A DNA stretch of 64,000 nucleotides from Salinibacter ruber DSM 13855 (GCF_000013045.1 NC_007677.1:2790001-2854000); one strand, 5' to 3'; counted from the first letter of the stretch, positions 8,908 through 18,531 are shown. Numbers and translations are program-made. The notes: generated from the letters alone by a model not told the origin.

Positions 8908-10881
8908 GTGCCTGAATCCATTCTCCTCAACATTACCGTCGTCGTCATGCTGGGCATTGGGGCACAGTGGGCCGCGTGGCGGTTTCGGCTGCCCTCCATC
9001 CTCCTGCTGCTCCTGGTCGGGTTTCTCGCCGGCCCGGTGCTGGGGGTGCTCGACCCGCAGTCCCTCCGCGGGGACTGGCTGTTCGCCTTCGTCTCCCTGT
9101 CCATCGGAATTATTTTGTTTGAGGGCGGGCTGAGCCTCCGGCTCTCCGAGCTGCGGGAGGTGGGCAGTACGGTCTTCAACCTCATCACGATCGGGGTGCT
9201 GCTCACGTGGGGCCTCGGGGCGGCCGGGGCCTACTACATCCTGGAGTTCGATGTGGGGCTGTCCGTGCTCATCGGGGCCATCCTGACGGTGACGGGGCCG
9301 ACGGTCATCGTCCCCCTTCTGCGCCACGTCCGGCCCAAAGGCCGCGTCGGCACCATTGCCAAGTGGGAGGGCATCACGATCGACCCGGTGGGGGCCATTC
9401 TGGCCGTGCTGGTCCTCGAGACCCTGATCCTGATGAACGACCCGGCGCGGGCGGGCGCCGGCACCTCGGCCGCCGCCGAGCACGTTGCGATCGGGCTCGG
9501 CCTCGAAATCTTCGTGGCCCTGGGCATCAGCGTGGTGGCCACCATGCTGCTCGTGGTGATCCTGCGGCGGCGCATGGTTCCCGACTTTCTCCGGAACCCG
9601 GTTACCCTGATGGTGGTGGTCGTGGCCTTCGTCGTCGCCAATGTGCTGCAGCACGAGTCCGGCCTGCTCGCCACGACGCTCATGGGCATCGCCCTGGCGA
9701 ACCAGCCGTACGTGTCCGTGCAGCGCATCATCGAGTTTAAAGAGAACCTGCAGGTGCTGCTCATCGGGTCGCTCTTTGTGCTTCTGAGCGCCCGGTTGGA
9801 GATGAGCGCCCTGGAGTACATCGACCTGCGGGTGCTCATCTTCCTGGGCATTCTGGTCGTGATCGTGCGCCCGCTCGCCGTCTTCGTCTCCTCCTTCGGG
9901 TCGAACCTGGAGTGGGAGGAGAAGGCGTTCCTGTCGTGGCTGGCCCCGCGGGGCATCGTGGCCGCGGCCGTGGCCTCGCTCTTTGCGTACCAGCTGCGCC
10001 CCGTCTACCCCGGGGCGGTGGACGGGATGGTGCCGGTCATCTTTGCCGTGATCGTCGGCACGGTGGCCATCTACGGCCTCACGCTGGCCCCCCTCGCCCG
10101 GTGGCTCGACCTGGCCGAGCCGAACCCGAACGGCCTCCTCTTCGTGGGGGCGGCCCCCTGGGTGCGCACGGTGGCCCGGCACGTGCAGGAGCTCGGCTAC
10201 TCCGTCGCCCTGCTCGACAACAACCCGGTTCACGTCCGGTCGGCCCGCGAGGAGGGCCTCACGGCGCACCAGGGCAACGCGCTGTCGGAGAACATCGTCG
10301 ACGAGATCACCCTCAGCGGCATCGGGCACCTGCTCATCACGATCCCAAACGACGAGGTGGCCTCGTTGACGGCCCTCCACTTTTCGGAGGTCTTCGAGAG
10401 CACCGACATTTACCAGCTGGCCGCGCAGCCCGACAGCCGTCACGGCGGGGAGGGCGTGATGCCCGGCCACCTTCGCGGCCGCCCGCTCTTCGGGGAGGAC
10501 ACCAGCTACCAGTTGCTGAAGGCCTGCCTGAATCGGGGCGACACCATCGAGGTGCTCACGCTGAGCGACGAGACGTCGGACGAGACGCAGGAGTACTACA
10601 GCCACGAGGACCTGTCGAACGAGTACGAGGACGAGTCCGTCATCCCGCTCTTCATCCTGCGCGAGAACGACACGTTAGAGATCGTGTCGGAGACGAACCA
10701 GTTTCGGCTGCGCCCCCAAGACCGGCTCCTCGCCCTCGTCGGGGCGGGCACGGAGACGCGCGGCCGCGACCACAAGACCCCGGAGGTGGAGCAGACGAAG
10801 GGCGACGGGATTCTGGAGATCGAAGAGTCGTCTCCGGAACCGCCCGACGACGAAACCGCCGACGCGACGGAGACCGGCTGA
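8908..10881 (+). CDS. CPA1-family (NhaP-type) cation/proton antiporter with RCK domains
   Basis: Predicted to exchange Na+ or K+ for protons across the inner membrane. The GTG at 8908 (VPESILLNITVVV) was chosen; the frame is open from a TTG at 8764 but that extension is polar and unlike the family. The 657-residue product has about 12-13 membrane segments to residue ~400, with CPA1 landmarks FEGGLSL, TVTGPTVIVPLL and the ion-site ITIDPVGAI (Asp159). It continues into an RCK/TrkA_N-type domain (LFVGAAPWVRTVARHVQELG, about 410-510) in which the dinucleotide glycine motif is degenerate (GAAPWV). A TrkA_C domain follows (about 575-645) and then an acidic tail. NhaP-RCK architecture is typical of ligand-gated K+/H+ or Na+/H+ antiporters. 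It opens the transport island. Confidence 0.88.
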   Translation: MPESILLNITVVVMLGIGAQWAAWRFRLPSILLLLLVGFLAGPVLGVLDPQSLRGDWLFAFVSLSIGIILFEGGLSLRLSELREVGSTVFNLITIGVLLTWGLGAAGAYYILEFDVGLSVLIGAILTVTGPTVIVPLLRHVRPKGRVGTIAKWEGITIDPVGAILAVLVLETLILMNDPARAGAGTSAAAEHVAIGLGLEIFVALGISVVATMLLVVILRRRMVPDFLRNPVTLMVVVVAFVVANVLQHESGLLATTLMGIALANQPYVSVQRIIEFKENLQVLLIGSLFVLLSARLEMSALEYIDLRVLIFLGILVVIVRPLAVFVSSFGSNLEWEEKAFLSWLAPRGIVAAAVASLFAYQLRPVYPGAVDGMVPVIFAVIVGTVAIYGLTLAPLARWLDLAEPNPNGLLFVGAAPWVRTVARHVQELGYSVALLDNNPVHVRSAREEGLTAHQGNALSENIVDEITLSGIGHLLITIPNDEVASLTALHFSEVFESTDIYQLAAQPDSRHGGEGVMPGHLRGRPLFGEDTSYQLLKACLNRGDTIEVLTLSDETSDETQEYYSHEDLSNEYEDESVIPLFILRENDTLEIVSETNQFRLRPQDRLLALVGAGTETRGRDHKTPEVEQTKGDGILEIEESSPEPPDDETADATETG

Positions 10882-11142
10882 CGGCGACCGGCTAACGGCG
10901 ACCGGGGGCGGCGCCAGCCACCTGTGTGCGGCGGCACCTGGTGTCCCCGAGCCAACCGACGGGGGGCCCGGACCGCTCCTGCCGCTCCCTGCGCCTCCGT
11001 GGTCTCGCACGAGTACGGGGCGCCCCTCCCGGCCTCGCCGTCTTCCCCACAGCGGCCGGTCCGAGGGGCGCAATTCGCGACGGGGACAGGGGACCCCGCC
11101 CGGTGCCATTGTTCTACGAAACAACCGATCGCCGCCGCAGCC

Positions 11143-13446
11143 ATGACCGCCCCCCAGCCGGACAACGGGGCAGAAACGCCCCCTGCCCCATCCAACCCGG
11201 ATGCCCAAGCGGCCCCCGACGACACCGCCGAGATGGATGCACGCATGACGCCGGAGGAGGCGCCCATCTCGGGACGCAAGAAGTTTGGCACGTTCGGCGG
11301 CGTGTTCACCCCCACGGTGCTCACAATTCTCGGGGTGATCATGTACCTCCGAGAGGGATGGATTATTGGGAACGCAGGGCTGCTCGGGGGACTGCTAATC
11401 ATTACCCTTGGGTTTGCGATCACGCTCTGCACCGCCCTCGCGATGTCGTCCATCACGACGAACATCCGCATCGGGGCGGGCGGGGCCTACGCGGTCATTG
11501 CCCAATCGCTGGGGCTGGAGGTGGGCGGAAGCGTCGGCATCCCCCGGTACCTCTCGCAGGCCTTCGCGGTGACGATGTACGTTTTCGGCTTCCGCGAGGG
11601 CTGGCTCTTCGTCTTCCCCAGTCATCCGGCCCTCCTGGTCGACATCGCCACGTTCGCCACCCTGTACGGCATCGCGTACGTGAGCGCCGACTTTGCCATC
11701 CGCGTGCAGTACCTCATCATGGCCCTCATCGGGGCCTCGCTCGTCTCCATCGCCGCGGCGGCCGCCACCGGGTCGATGCAGTACGGCCTCGGCGAGGTCC
11801 AGCTCTGGGGCGATTTCACGGGCACGCCCGCGGACCCGACCCGGCCCAACTCGTTCTGGATCGTCTTCGCCGTCTTCTTTCCCGCCACGACCGGCATCAT
11901 GGCCGGGGCGAATATGAGCGGTGACCTCAAGGACCCGAAGCGCAGTATTCCGGTGGGCACCCTAGCGGCCGTCGGCGTGTCGTTCGTGATTTACGTCGTG
12001 CTGGCGGTCTGGCTTGCCCTATCGGCCACGCCCGAAGAGATGGTGAGCAGCTACACGGTGATGGTAGACAAGGCGTACTGGCCCCCGGCGGTCTTGGCCG
12101 GCCTGTTGGGCGCCACGTTCTCCTCGGCCCTCGCCTCGTTGGTGGGGGCGGGGCGCATCTTGCAGGCCATGGGCGCCCACCGGGTCGTGCCCAAAGCGGA
12201 CTGGCTCGCCCACCTCGCCCCCGACGGCGAGCCGCGCCACTCGATGATGGTGACGGGGGCCATCATTTTCGCCTCCCTCATGGTGCGCGACCTGAACGCC
12301 ATTGCGCCGCTTATCACCATGTTCTTCCTCGTCACCTACGCGATGATCTGTGCGGCGGTGCTCATCGAGCAGGGCCTCGGCCTTGTGAGCTTTCGGCCCC
12401 GCCTCCGCATCCCCATCTGGGTGTCGTTCCTCGGCCTCGCCGGGTCCCTGCTGGCGATGTTCATCATCAACCCCACGGTCAGCGTCGTCGCGCTCGTCGT
12501 GACCCTCGGCTTCTACGTGATTCTGGCCCGGCACCAGCTCGACGCGCCGTTCGAGGACGTGCGAAGCGGCATGTTCGTGGCGCTCGCGGAGTGGGCGGCC
12601 AAGAAGGTGACCGAGCTGCCCACGATGCAGGAGCGGGCCTGGAAGCCGAACCTGCTGGTGCCGGTGGAGCAGAGCAGCGCCCTCCGCGGCTCGTTCCTCA
12701 CATTGCAAGACCTCACTGCGCCGCAGGGCTCGGTGAAGATTGTGGGCCTGAGCCCAAACGGACGGCCCGACGTGCTGACCGATCAGCTCGACACGCTCAC
12801 CGCGGCCTTTCGCGAGCGCGATATCTTTACCTCTGCCACGGTCATCGATGCCGGAGGCTTTGCCGAGGGGCTGCGGGCGGGCATGCAGGCGCTCCGCGGG
12901 GCCTTCTTCAACCCGAACATCGTATTTCTGCGGATGCCGACCTCCCCCGAGCGGGAGGCGGACTACCGCCACGTCATCGCGGAGGCGGACCGGGAGAACG
13001 TGGGCACACTGCTCTACGCGCCGCACCCGCGGGCCGCCTTGGGCCAGCGCCAGACCATCAACGTCTGGATCCGCGACCGGAGCCCGGACTGGCGCATCTC
13101 GATGGAGATTGGCAACCTCGACCTCGCCCTCCTCACCGGCTACAAGCTGTCGCAGAACTGGGACGCGCAGATGCGCCTCGTCACGGCCGTCGCCGACCCC
13201 GACCAGCAGGGCACGGCACAGGACTTCTTGGAGAAGCTGATCGACCTGGGCCGCTTCCCAGACTCCACCGCCGTGGTGGGCACGGATCCCTTCGACGCCT
13301 ACATTAAGGCTGCGCCGCAGGCCGACCTGAACATCTTCGGCCTCCAGCCCGAGCCGGACTTCGACACGATCCGCCGCCTCGTGGATCAAACCGACTCGAC
13401 CTGCATGTTCGTGCGCGACTCGGGGCGGGAATCCGCATTGGCCTGA
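11143..13446 (+). CDS. SLC12-type cation-chloride cotransporter homologue (CCC family) 1
   Basis: A 767-residue APC-fold carrier related to eukaryotic Na-K-Cl and K-Cl cotransporters. The ATG at 11143 follows 'gccgcagcc'; the open frame to 10924 upstream is out of character. The acidic, proline-rich N-terminus (1-44) leads into KKFGTFGGVFTPTVLTILGVIMYLR, the TM1 signature of the CCC family. About 12 membrane segments run to residue ~465. Other family blocks are GAGGAYAVIA, FFPATTGIMAGANMSGDLKDP and GATFSSALASLVGAGRILQA. The soluble C-terminal half (about 470-767) has the alternating alpha/beta pattern of the SLC12 C-domain, including the degenerate motif TINVWIRDRSPDW. Substrate ions are not predictable from sequence. 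A related copy lies at 16267-18531. Confidence 0.88.
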   Translation: MTAPQPDNGAETPPAPSNPDAQAAPDDTAEMDARMTPEEAPISGRKKFGTFGGVFTPTVLTILGVIMYLREGWIIGNAGLLGGLLIITLGFAITLCTALAMSSITTNIRIGAGGAYAVIAQSLGLEVGGSVGIPRYLSQAFAVTMYVFGFREGWLFVFPSHPALLVDIATFATLYGIAYVSADFAIRVQYLIMALIGASLVSIAAAAATGSMQYGLGEVQLWGDFTGTPADPTRPNSFWIVFAVFFPATTGIMAGANMSGDLKDPKRSIPVGTLAAVGVSFVIYVVLAVWLALSATPEEMVSSYTVMVDKAYWPPAVLAGLLGATFSSALASLVGAGRILQAMGAHRVVPKADWLAHLAPDGEPRHSMMVTGAIIFASLMVRDLNAIAPLITMFFLVTYAMICAAVLIEQGLGLVSFRPRLRIPIWVSFLGLAGSLLAMFIINPTVSVVALVVTLGFYVILARHQLDAPFEDVRSGMFVALAEWAAKKVTELPTMQERAWKPNLLVPVEQSSALRGSFLTLQDLTAPQGSVKIVGLSPNGRPDVLTDQLDTLTAAFRERDIFTSATVIDAGGFAEGLRAGMQALRGAFFNPNIVFLRMPTSPEREADYRHVIAEADRENVGTLLYAPHPRAALGQRQTINVWIRDRSPDWRISMEIGNLDLALLTGYKLSQNWDAQMRLVTAVADPDQQGTAQDFLEKLIDLGRFPDSTAVVGTDPFDAYIKAAPQADLNIFGLQPEPDFDTIRRLVDQTDSTCMFVRDSGRESALA

Positions 13447-13478
13447 CCCAGTAGACACGCAAAAGAACCGTCCTGATG

Positions 13479-13498
13479 CGTCATTCCGAGCGTAGCGA
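13479..13498 (+). repeat. Dispersed-repeat-like motif (cgtcattccgagcgtagcga)
   Basis: This 20-mer matches the core of a short palindrome-bearing repeat that I recall as scattered through many Bacteroidota/Chlorobiota genomes ('gtcattccgagcg-agcgaggaatct'). Here the core is interrupted and is followed at 13510-13520 by 'aatctcttcga', the usual continuation. Only one copy occurs in the window. Confidence 0.45.
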
Positions 13499-13518
13499 CT
13501 GATGAAATAAATCTCTTC

Positions 13519-13541
13519 GACGGGCAGTAGAAGCACCCGTC
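13519..13541 (+). terminator. Small hairpin downstream of CCC homologue 1
   Basis: GACGGG (13519-13524) pairs with CCCGTC (13536-13541) around an 11-base loop, 72 bases after the stop codon. There is no T-run, so the role is uncertain. Confidence 0.3.
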
Positions 13542-13548
13542 AGATCGA

Positions 13549-13588
13549 TGAGTCTCGAACCCAGCATCTGAGTCTCGAACCCAGCATC
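13549..13588 (+). repeat. Two-copy 20-bp tandem direct repeat
   Basis: The unit tgagtctcgaacccagcatc occurs exactly twice without spacer, at 13549-13568 and 13569-13588. Two perfect copies suggest recent slippage or a binding-site duplication; it is too short for a CRISPR. Confidence 0.85.
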
Positions 13589-13851
13589 CTCGCCGAGCCG
13601 GAGCGATTCTTCGACTCCCTCCCGACCCTGTGAGACCGGCTCCGGACTGAGCCCAGGAGACTGGCGTTTGTGCGCAAAAGGGAATTGATTGGGCTCGGCC
13701 CATCTCGTACTATATCACTTCGTGCCATGTAAAGCGGAGGCAGACGGTCCGCCACCCGTTGCCGCACGTCACGCCCCCTCCGCAATGGAGCCCACCCAAC
13801 GGGCCCCGCTCCGCCCTCACCCTACGTTCCTGAACCGCTCTCTACTCGCCG

Positions 13852-16194
13852 ATGGCACAAGATGATCTCCGCCGAGAGCTCGGCTTTTGGGACGCGCTCA
13901 CCATCGGGGCCGGCACCATGATCGGGGCCGGCATTTTTCTCCTCGCCGGCGTGGCCCTAGAGCTCACCGGGCCGGCCGCCATCTTCTCCTACCTCGCGGC
14001 GGGCATCGTCTGCATGATCACGGCCGCCAGTGCGGCCGAGCTGGCCACGGGCATGCCGACATCGGGCGGCGACTACTTCTTTGTCTCCCGCTCGCTCGGC
14101 CCGGCGCTCGGGGCCATCTCGGGCGTCGGGATCTGGCTGAGCCTCACGTTCGCCATCTCGTTCTACCTCTTCGGGCTCGGGGAGTACCTGTCGCAGTTCC
14201 TGCCCCTCACGCCGTTCTGGGGCGCGTTCGCAGGAGGGCTTCTGCTTACGGCCATCAATGTGTATGGGGCCAAGGAGTCGGGTCAGATGCAGGTGATCGT
14301 GGTCCTCACCCTGATGGGCATCCTGGGGGCGTTCTGTGGCATCGGCGCCTTCTACATCGAATGGAGCAACTTCACGCCGTTCTTTCCTTTCGGCGGCGCC
14401 CCGGTGGCGTCCACGACGGCCCTCGTGTTCGTCTCCTTCCTCGGATTCGTGAAAATTGCGGCGGTGGCGGAGGAGATTAAGAACCCCGCCAAGAATCTGC
14501 CGCGCACGCTCATCGGCTCGGTCGCCCTCGTGACGCTGCTCTACGTCGTGATCCTGCTCGTGATCGGCGGCATCTTCGAGCAGGAGACGATCGGCGAGGT
14601 GCGGGATCCGCTCACGCAGGCGGCCCGGACCCTGGCGGGCCCGATTGGGGCGGGCGCCATCATCTTTGCCGGGCTGCTGGCCACCGTGTCGTCGGCCAAC
14701 GCGAGCATTATGGCCTCCTCCCGCATCAACCTGGCGATGGCGCGCGACCGCATGGTGCCCAACTGGCTGAGCGCCATCCACGAGACGCTCCTGACGCCCC
14801 ACCGCGCCATCCTGCTGACGGGCGTATTGGCCCTGGCATTCCTGTTCATCGAAAGCCTGGAGCAGCTCGCCAAGATTGCCAGCGTGCTGCAGCTCTACAG
14901 CTATGCGGCGCTGAACGTGGGGTGCGTGGCCCTGCGCGTGGCGCAGCCGGATTGGTACGAGCCCTCCTACCGCACGCCCGGCTTTCCGTTTGTACAAGGA
15001 TTGGCCGCTCTCGCGTGTATCGGGATCATTCTGTACTCGGGCCCCTTCGCCCAGATCGCCATCGTCGTACTCATCCTCGCGAGCCTGGGCTGGTACTACG
15101 TCTGGGGCCGGAGCCGCGTCGAGATTGAGCACGCGGTCCCCGAATTTCGCGAGCAGTGGGCGGCGCAGGGCTGGAGTGCCCTCGCGGCCCCGGCGCCCGA
15201 GTTCGCCGTGCAGGTGCCGGAGGTGCTGTCGGCGGCTGAGCGGGCCGTCGACGCCGACGGGCCACGTCGCGTGTCGGTGGCGCTGGCCAACCCCGAGCAC
15301 GAGCACGACCTCCTGCAACTGGGCCGGTACATCGCCACGGGGCGGACCGAGGGCGGCCACGTGGCCGGCATCCACCTCGTGGACGTGCCCCTGCAAACCC
15401 CACTCCGGTCCGCCCGCGCGCAGTTTACGGAGCGGCCCTCCCTGGAGCGCGCCATTGCCGACTTGCCCCAGGAGGCAGCAGCTCGCCCCTCAACAAACGA
15501 CCTGGACCACACTCCTCTTGAGGCGACCGACATCGAGTCCGTCATCGACGTCGCCCACGACGTGTTCGGCGGCCTGATCGACGAGACGCAGGCCCAGACG
15601 TCCGACATGCTGCTGATGGGCTGGCAGGGCGGCTTCAACGTGGGCCGCATCTACAACAGTCCCATCCAGCGCATCGTCTCGGATCTGCCGGCGGATCTCG
15701 GCGTGCTCAAGGACCGTGGGTTTGACTCCGTCGACCAGATTCTCCTGCCCTGGGGCGGCGGCCTGCACGCGCAGCTCGGTCTCGAAATTGCCGTCCGCGT
15801 CGCCCGCATTACCGACGCCACGGTGCATCTGCTTCGGGTGGTGCGCGAGGACGTGGACGTCGAGGACGAGAAGGCAGCGCTCGACGACACGGTCCAGGGC
15901 CTCGTCGACACCGACCGTGTGGAGTATCTCGTCCGACAGTCCGACAGCGTCACCGGCGGCATCGACGCCACGCTCACCGAGGCGGACTACGACTTCGCCA
16001 TTATCGGCGCCTCGCGCGAGTGGAGCCTGCGCCAGGTGCTCTTCGGCTCCATCCCGGACGTGGTGGCCGACCGGGCCGACTGCTCGGTCCTGATGGTGCG
16101 CCGCTACGTGCCGAACACCCTTTCGGTGCGGGCCGTGGAGGGCGTGAAGCGCCTCAAAGAAACGGTCGGGCTGACCACGTCTCCGGAAGAGTAG
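13852..16194 (+). CDS. APC-family amino-acid permease fused to two universal-stress (Usp) domains
   Basis: A 780-residue inner-membrane carrier. TM1 has the APC signature (ALTIGAGTMIGAGIFLLAG) and about 12 segments run to residue ~425, including EIKNPAKNLPR, a conserved APC loop. The cytoplasmic part holds two Usp-like domains, about 450-620 and 625-745. The second ends FAIIGASREWSLRQVLFGSIPD then VLMVRRY, close to the Usp nucleotide-binding pattern G-x2-G-x9-G-S but without the first two glycines, so ATP binding is uncertain. Permease-Usp fusions occur in haloarchaea and halophilic bacteria; the Usp part probably gates or stabilises transport in response to stress or nucleotide. The substrate is unknown; a cationic amino acid is a reasonable guess. 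It is first in a same-strand series to 20717. Confidence 0.88.
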   Translation: MAQDDLRRELGFWDALTIGAGTMIGAGIFLLAGVALELTGPAAIFSYLAAGIVCMITAASAAELATGMPTSGGDYFFVSRSLGPALGAISGVGIWLSLTFAISFYLFGLGEYLSQFLPLTPFWGAFAGGLLLTAINVYGAKESGQMQVIVVLTLMGILGAFCGIGAFYIEWSNFTPFFPFGGAPVASTTALVFVSFLGFVKIAAVAEEIKNPAKNLPRTLIGSVALVTLLYVVILLVIGGIFEQETIGEVRDPLTQAARTLAGPIGAGAIIFAGLLATVSSANASIMASSRINLAMARDRMVPNWLSAIHETLLTPHRAILLTGVLALAFLFIESLEQLAKIASVLQLYSYAALNVGCVALRVAQPDWYEPSYRTPGFPFVQGLAALACIGIILYSGPFAQIAIVVLILASLGWYYVWGRSRVEIEHAVPEFREQWAAQGWSALAAPAPEFAVQVPEVLSAAERAVDADGPRRVSVALANPEHEHDLLQLGRYIATGRTEGGHVAGIHLVDVPLQTPLRSARAQFTERPSLERAIADLPQEAAARPSTNDLDHTPLEATDIESVIDVAHDVFGGLIDETQAQTSDMLLMGWQGGFNVGRIYNSPIQRIVSDLPADLGVLKDRGFDSVDQILLPWGGGLHAQLGLEIAVRVARITDATVHLLRVVREDVDVEDEKAALDDTVQGLVDTDRVEYLVRQSDSVTGGIDATLTEADYDFAIIGASREWSLRQVLFGSIPDVVADRADCSVLMVRRYVPNTLSVRAVEGVKRLKETVGLTTSPEE

Positions 16195-16266
16195 CGCGGA
16201 GGCGTGCGGAGTACGCTCGCGTGAAGGGAACCGACACTCATTCTTTCGAACCACTCGCTCCCGGCA

Positions 16267-18531
16267 ATGAAACCCGACCTCGATTCACTCCAACGCTCCG
16301 CCGAGGCCGACCAGGAGGAGGTCGTGGCGTCGGGAAAGCCCGGCGGCCTCGGAACGTTCGGCGGCGTGTTTACGCCGTCGATCCTGACGATCCTCGGCGT
16401 CATCATGTACCTGCGGTTCGGGTGGGTGGTCGGCAATGCCGGATTGCTGGGGACGCTGCTCATCGTCACCATCTCGACGGGCATTACCTTCCTCACGGCG
16501 CTCTCGATCGCAGCCATCGCCACGGACCAGCGGGTACGCGTCGGGGGGGCGTACTACATGATCAGCCGGTCGCTTGGGATCGAGATCGGCGGGGCCGTGG
16601 GCATCCCGCTCTACATCGCACAGGGGCTCTCCGTGGCCCTCTACACGGTTGGGTTTGCCGAAAGCGTCATCAACGCGTTTCCGACGCTCAGCACACTGAG
16701 CGTGCTGGGCCTCTCTGGGATTCAAATCGTGGGCCTCATCATCACGATTCTCGTGGCGGTGCTCGCCCTCGGGTCTCCGAATATCGCCATCAAGGCGCAG
16801 TACTTCATTCTCGCGGCCATTGTGGTCTCGCTGGTGTCGCTGGTGGCGGGGAGCCCGGTGGAGCAATCCGACATTCGGATGTGGGGGGCCGTAGACGCCA
16901 ATCAGGCCGCGGGCTTCTGGGAGGTGTTCGCCGTCTTCTTTCCGGCGGTGACCGGCATCATGGCGGGCGTCAACCTGTCCGGCGACCTCGAAAACCCCAA
17001 TAAGGCCATTCCGTGGGGCACCTTCGGGGCCGTGGGGGTGGGGTACCTCGTCTACATGACGCTGCCCCTTCTGCTGGGCCTGTGGGCCAACTCCGCGACC
17101 CTGATCGAAGACACGCTCATCATGCGGCGGATGGCGTGGTGGGGCGACGCCATCTTGCTGGGCGTCTGGGGCGCCACGCTCTCCAGCGCCATCGGGTCAA
17201 TCCTCGGCGCCCCGCGCGTGCTGCAGGCGCTGGCGCTCGACGGCGTCCTTCCCCAGTCTCTGAAGTGGCTGGGGAAGGGGGCCGGCGAGGAGAACATCCC
17301 GCGGGGCGGTACGGTCCTCACGCTGGGGCTCGCCCTGGGCGCCGTCATGATGGGCAACCTCAACGCCATTGCCCCGGTCCTCACGATGTTCTTCCTCACG
17401 ACGTACGCGGTGCTCAACGTCGCCGCCGGGGTGGAGACCTTCCTAGACAGTCCCTCCTTCCGGCCCGAGTTCAAGGTGCACTGGTCGCTCTCGCTGCTGG
17501 GCGCGGCGGGATGTACGGCGGTCATGTTTCTCATCAACTGGTGGGCGACGCTCATTGCCATCGTGTTCGTGTTTGCCGTCTTCGCCTGGCTCCAGCGCCG
17601 CAGCCTGCGCGCAACGTGGGGCGACGTGCGGCAGGGCCTCTGGATGAGCCTGACCCGAGCGGGGTTGTTGCACCTCAACGCCGACCCGGACCCGAAGAAC
17701 TGGCGGCCGCACATCCTCGTGCTCTCGGGCGCGCCCCGGCGGCGCTGGCCCGTTATCGAGCTGGCGAGCGCCCTCACGCACAACCAGGCGCTCATGACGG
17801 TGGGCACGGTGCTTCGCCCGAGCGAGGCGTCGGACTTCGAGGCGCAGCGGGAGGCGGAAGCCACCCTCCGTGAGTACCTCGGAAGCCGGGGCGTGCAGAG
17901 CCTCGTCCGCACCACGACGGCGGAGGATCCGTTCGCGGGCGGCGAGCGGCTCATTGAGGACTACGGGCTCGGGGTGCTCAAGCCCAACACCATCATGCTC
18001 GGGCACACCGAGGACCCGACCCACCACGAGCAGTTCTGCACCCTCATCAAACACTTGTACGCGGCCCGGCGCAACGTCGCGGTCCTCCGCGGGGGCAATC
18101 AGGGCTTTGGGAATCGGGAACGGATCGACGTGTGGTGGAGCGGGCTCAAGGGCAATGGCGGCCTCATGAAAATCCTTGCCTACCTGTTGCAGACGAACCT
18201 GGAGTGGCAGAACGCACAGGTGCGGGTCAACGTCGTGGCCGACGACGACGAGGAGGCCGAAGAGCAGCGCCAAACGGTTGGCCCCATTCTGGACCAGCTG
18301 CGGACGGGCGCTGCGCTCAACGTGATTGAGGCCGACGGGCGCATCTTCGACGAGATCGTGCACGACGCCTCCGCCGACGCCGACATTGTCTTTCTGGGCA
18401 TGGCGACGCCGGACGAGGAGGGCGATTACGTGACGTACTACACCCGCCTGCACGAACGCACCGCAGGCCTGCCGCCAACCGTGTTCGTGCTGGCCGCCGA
18501 AGAAATTTCGTTCCGGGACGTGCTGGCCTGA
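16267..18531 (+). CDS. SLC12-type cation-chloride cotransporter homologue (CCC family) 2
   Basis: A 754-residue paralogue of the protein at 11143-13446. It starts with a short acidic leader, then GGLGTFGGVFTPSILTILG and VIMYLRFGWVVGNAG, the CCC TM1 hallmark. Conserved VGGAYYMISRSLG, FFPAVTGIMAGVNLSGDLENP and GATLSSAIGSILGAPRVLQA follow. The C-domain is closer to eukaryotic SLC12 than in paralogue 1: I620-D-V-W-W, then GNGGLMKILAYLL and W-x4-V-R-V-N-V, matching the 'IDVWW-GGLT-LLPYLL-W-IRV' block of KCC/NKCC proteins. The gap from the APC-Usp gene is 72 bases and to the next permease 78, consistent with one operon. Predicted role: coupled K+ (or Na+) and Cl- movement. Stoichiometry cannot be inferred. 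Confidence 0.9.
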   Translation: MKPDLDSLQRSAEADQEEVVASGKPGGLGTFGGVFTPSILTILGVIMYLRFGWVVGNAGLLGTLLIVTISTGITFLTALSIAAIATDQRVRVGGAYYMISRSLGIEIGGAVGIPLYIAQGLSVALYTVGFAESVINAFPTLSTLSVLGLSGIQIVGLIITILVAVLALGSPNIAIKAQYFILAAIVVSLVSLVAGSPVEQSDIRMWGAVDANQAAGFWEVFAVFFPAVTGIMAGVNLSGDLENPNKAIPWGTFGAVGVGYLVYMTLPLLLGLWANSATLIEDTLIMRRMAWWGDAILLGVWGATLSSAIGSILGAPRVLQALALDGVLPQSLKWLGKGAGEENIPRGGTVLTLGLALGAVMMGNLNAIAPVLTMFFLTTYAVLNVAAGVETFLDSPSFRPEFKVHWSLSLLGAAGCTAVMFLINWWATLIAIVFVFAVFAWLQRRSLRATWGDVRQGLWMSLTRAGLLHLNADPDPKNWRPHILVLSGAPRRRWPVIELASALTHNQALMTVGTVLRPSEASDFEAQREAEATLREYLGSRGVQSLVRTTTAEDPFAGGERLIEDYGLGVLKPNTIMLGHTEDPTHHEQFCTLIKHLYAARRNVAVLRGGNQGFGNRERIDVWWSGLKGNGGLMKILAYLLQTNLEWQNAQVRVNVVADDDEEAEEQRQTVGPILDQLRTGAALNVIEADGRIFDEIVHDASADADIVFLGMATPDEEGDYVTYYTRLHERTAGLPPTVFVLAAEEISFRDVLA

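Larger units (their letters stand above)
13447..13851. other. Intergenic region with repeats
   Basis: 405 bases without a credible gene. It contains a sequence like the Bacteroidota-wide interspersed repeat (13479-13498), a small hairpin (13519-13541) and a two-copy tandem repeat (13549-13588), listed separately. The last 100 bases presumably hold the promoter of the APC-Usp operon. Confidence 0.5.

Noticed and set aside
8854-10605. A 583-codon frame antisense to the CPA1 antiporter
   Set aside because: High-GC shadow frame; the plus-strand protein has clear membrane and antiporter motifs.
10924-11142. Upstream extension of CCC homologue 1 to a GTG at 10924
   Set aside because: The extra 73 residues are R/P/S-rich and unlike the family; ATG 11143 gives the normal acidic N-terminus.
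13549-13588. Possible CRISPR
   Set aside because: Only two adjacent units with no spacer and no cas genes; it is a tandem duplication.
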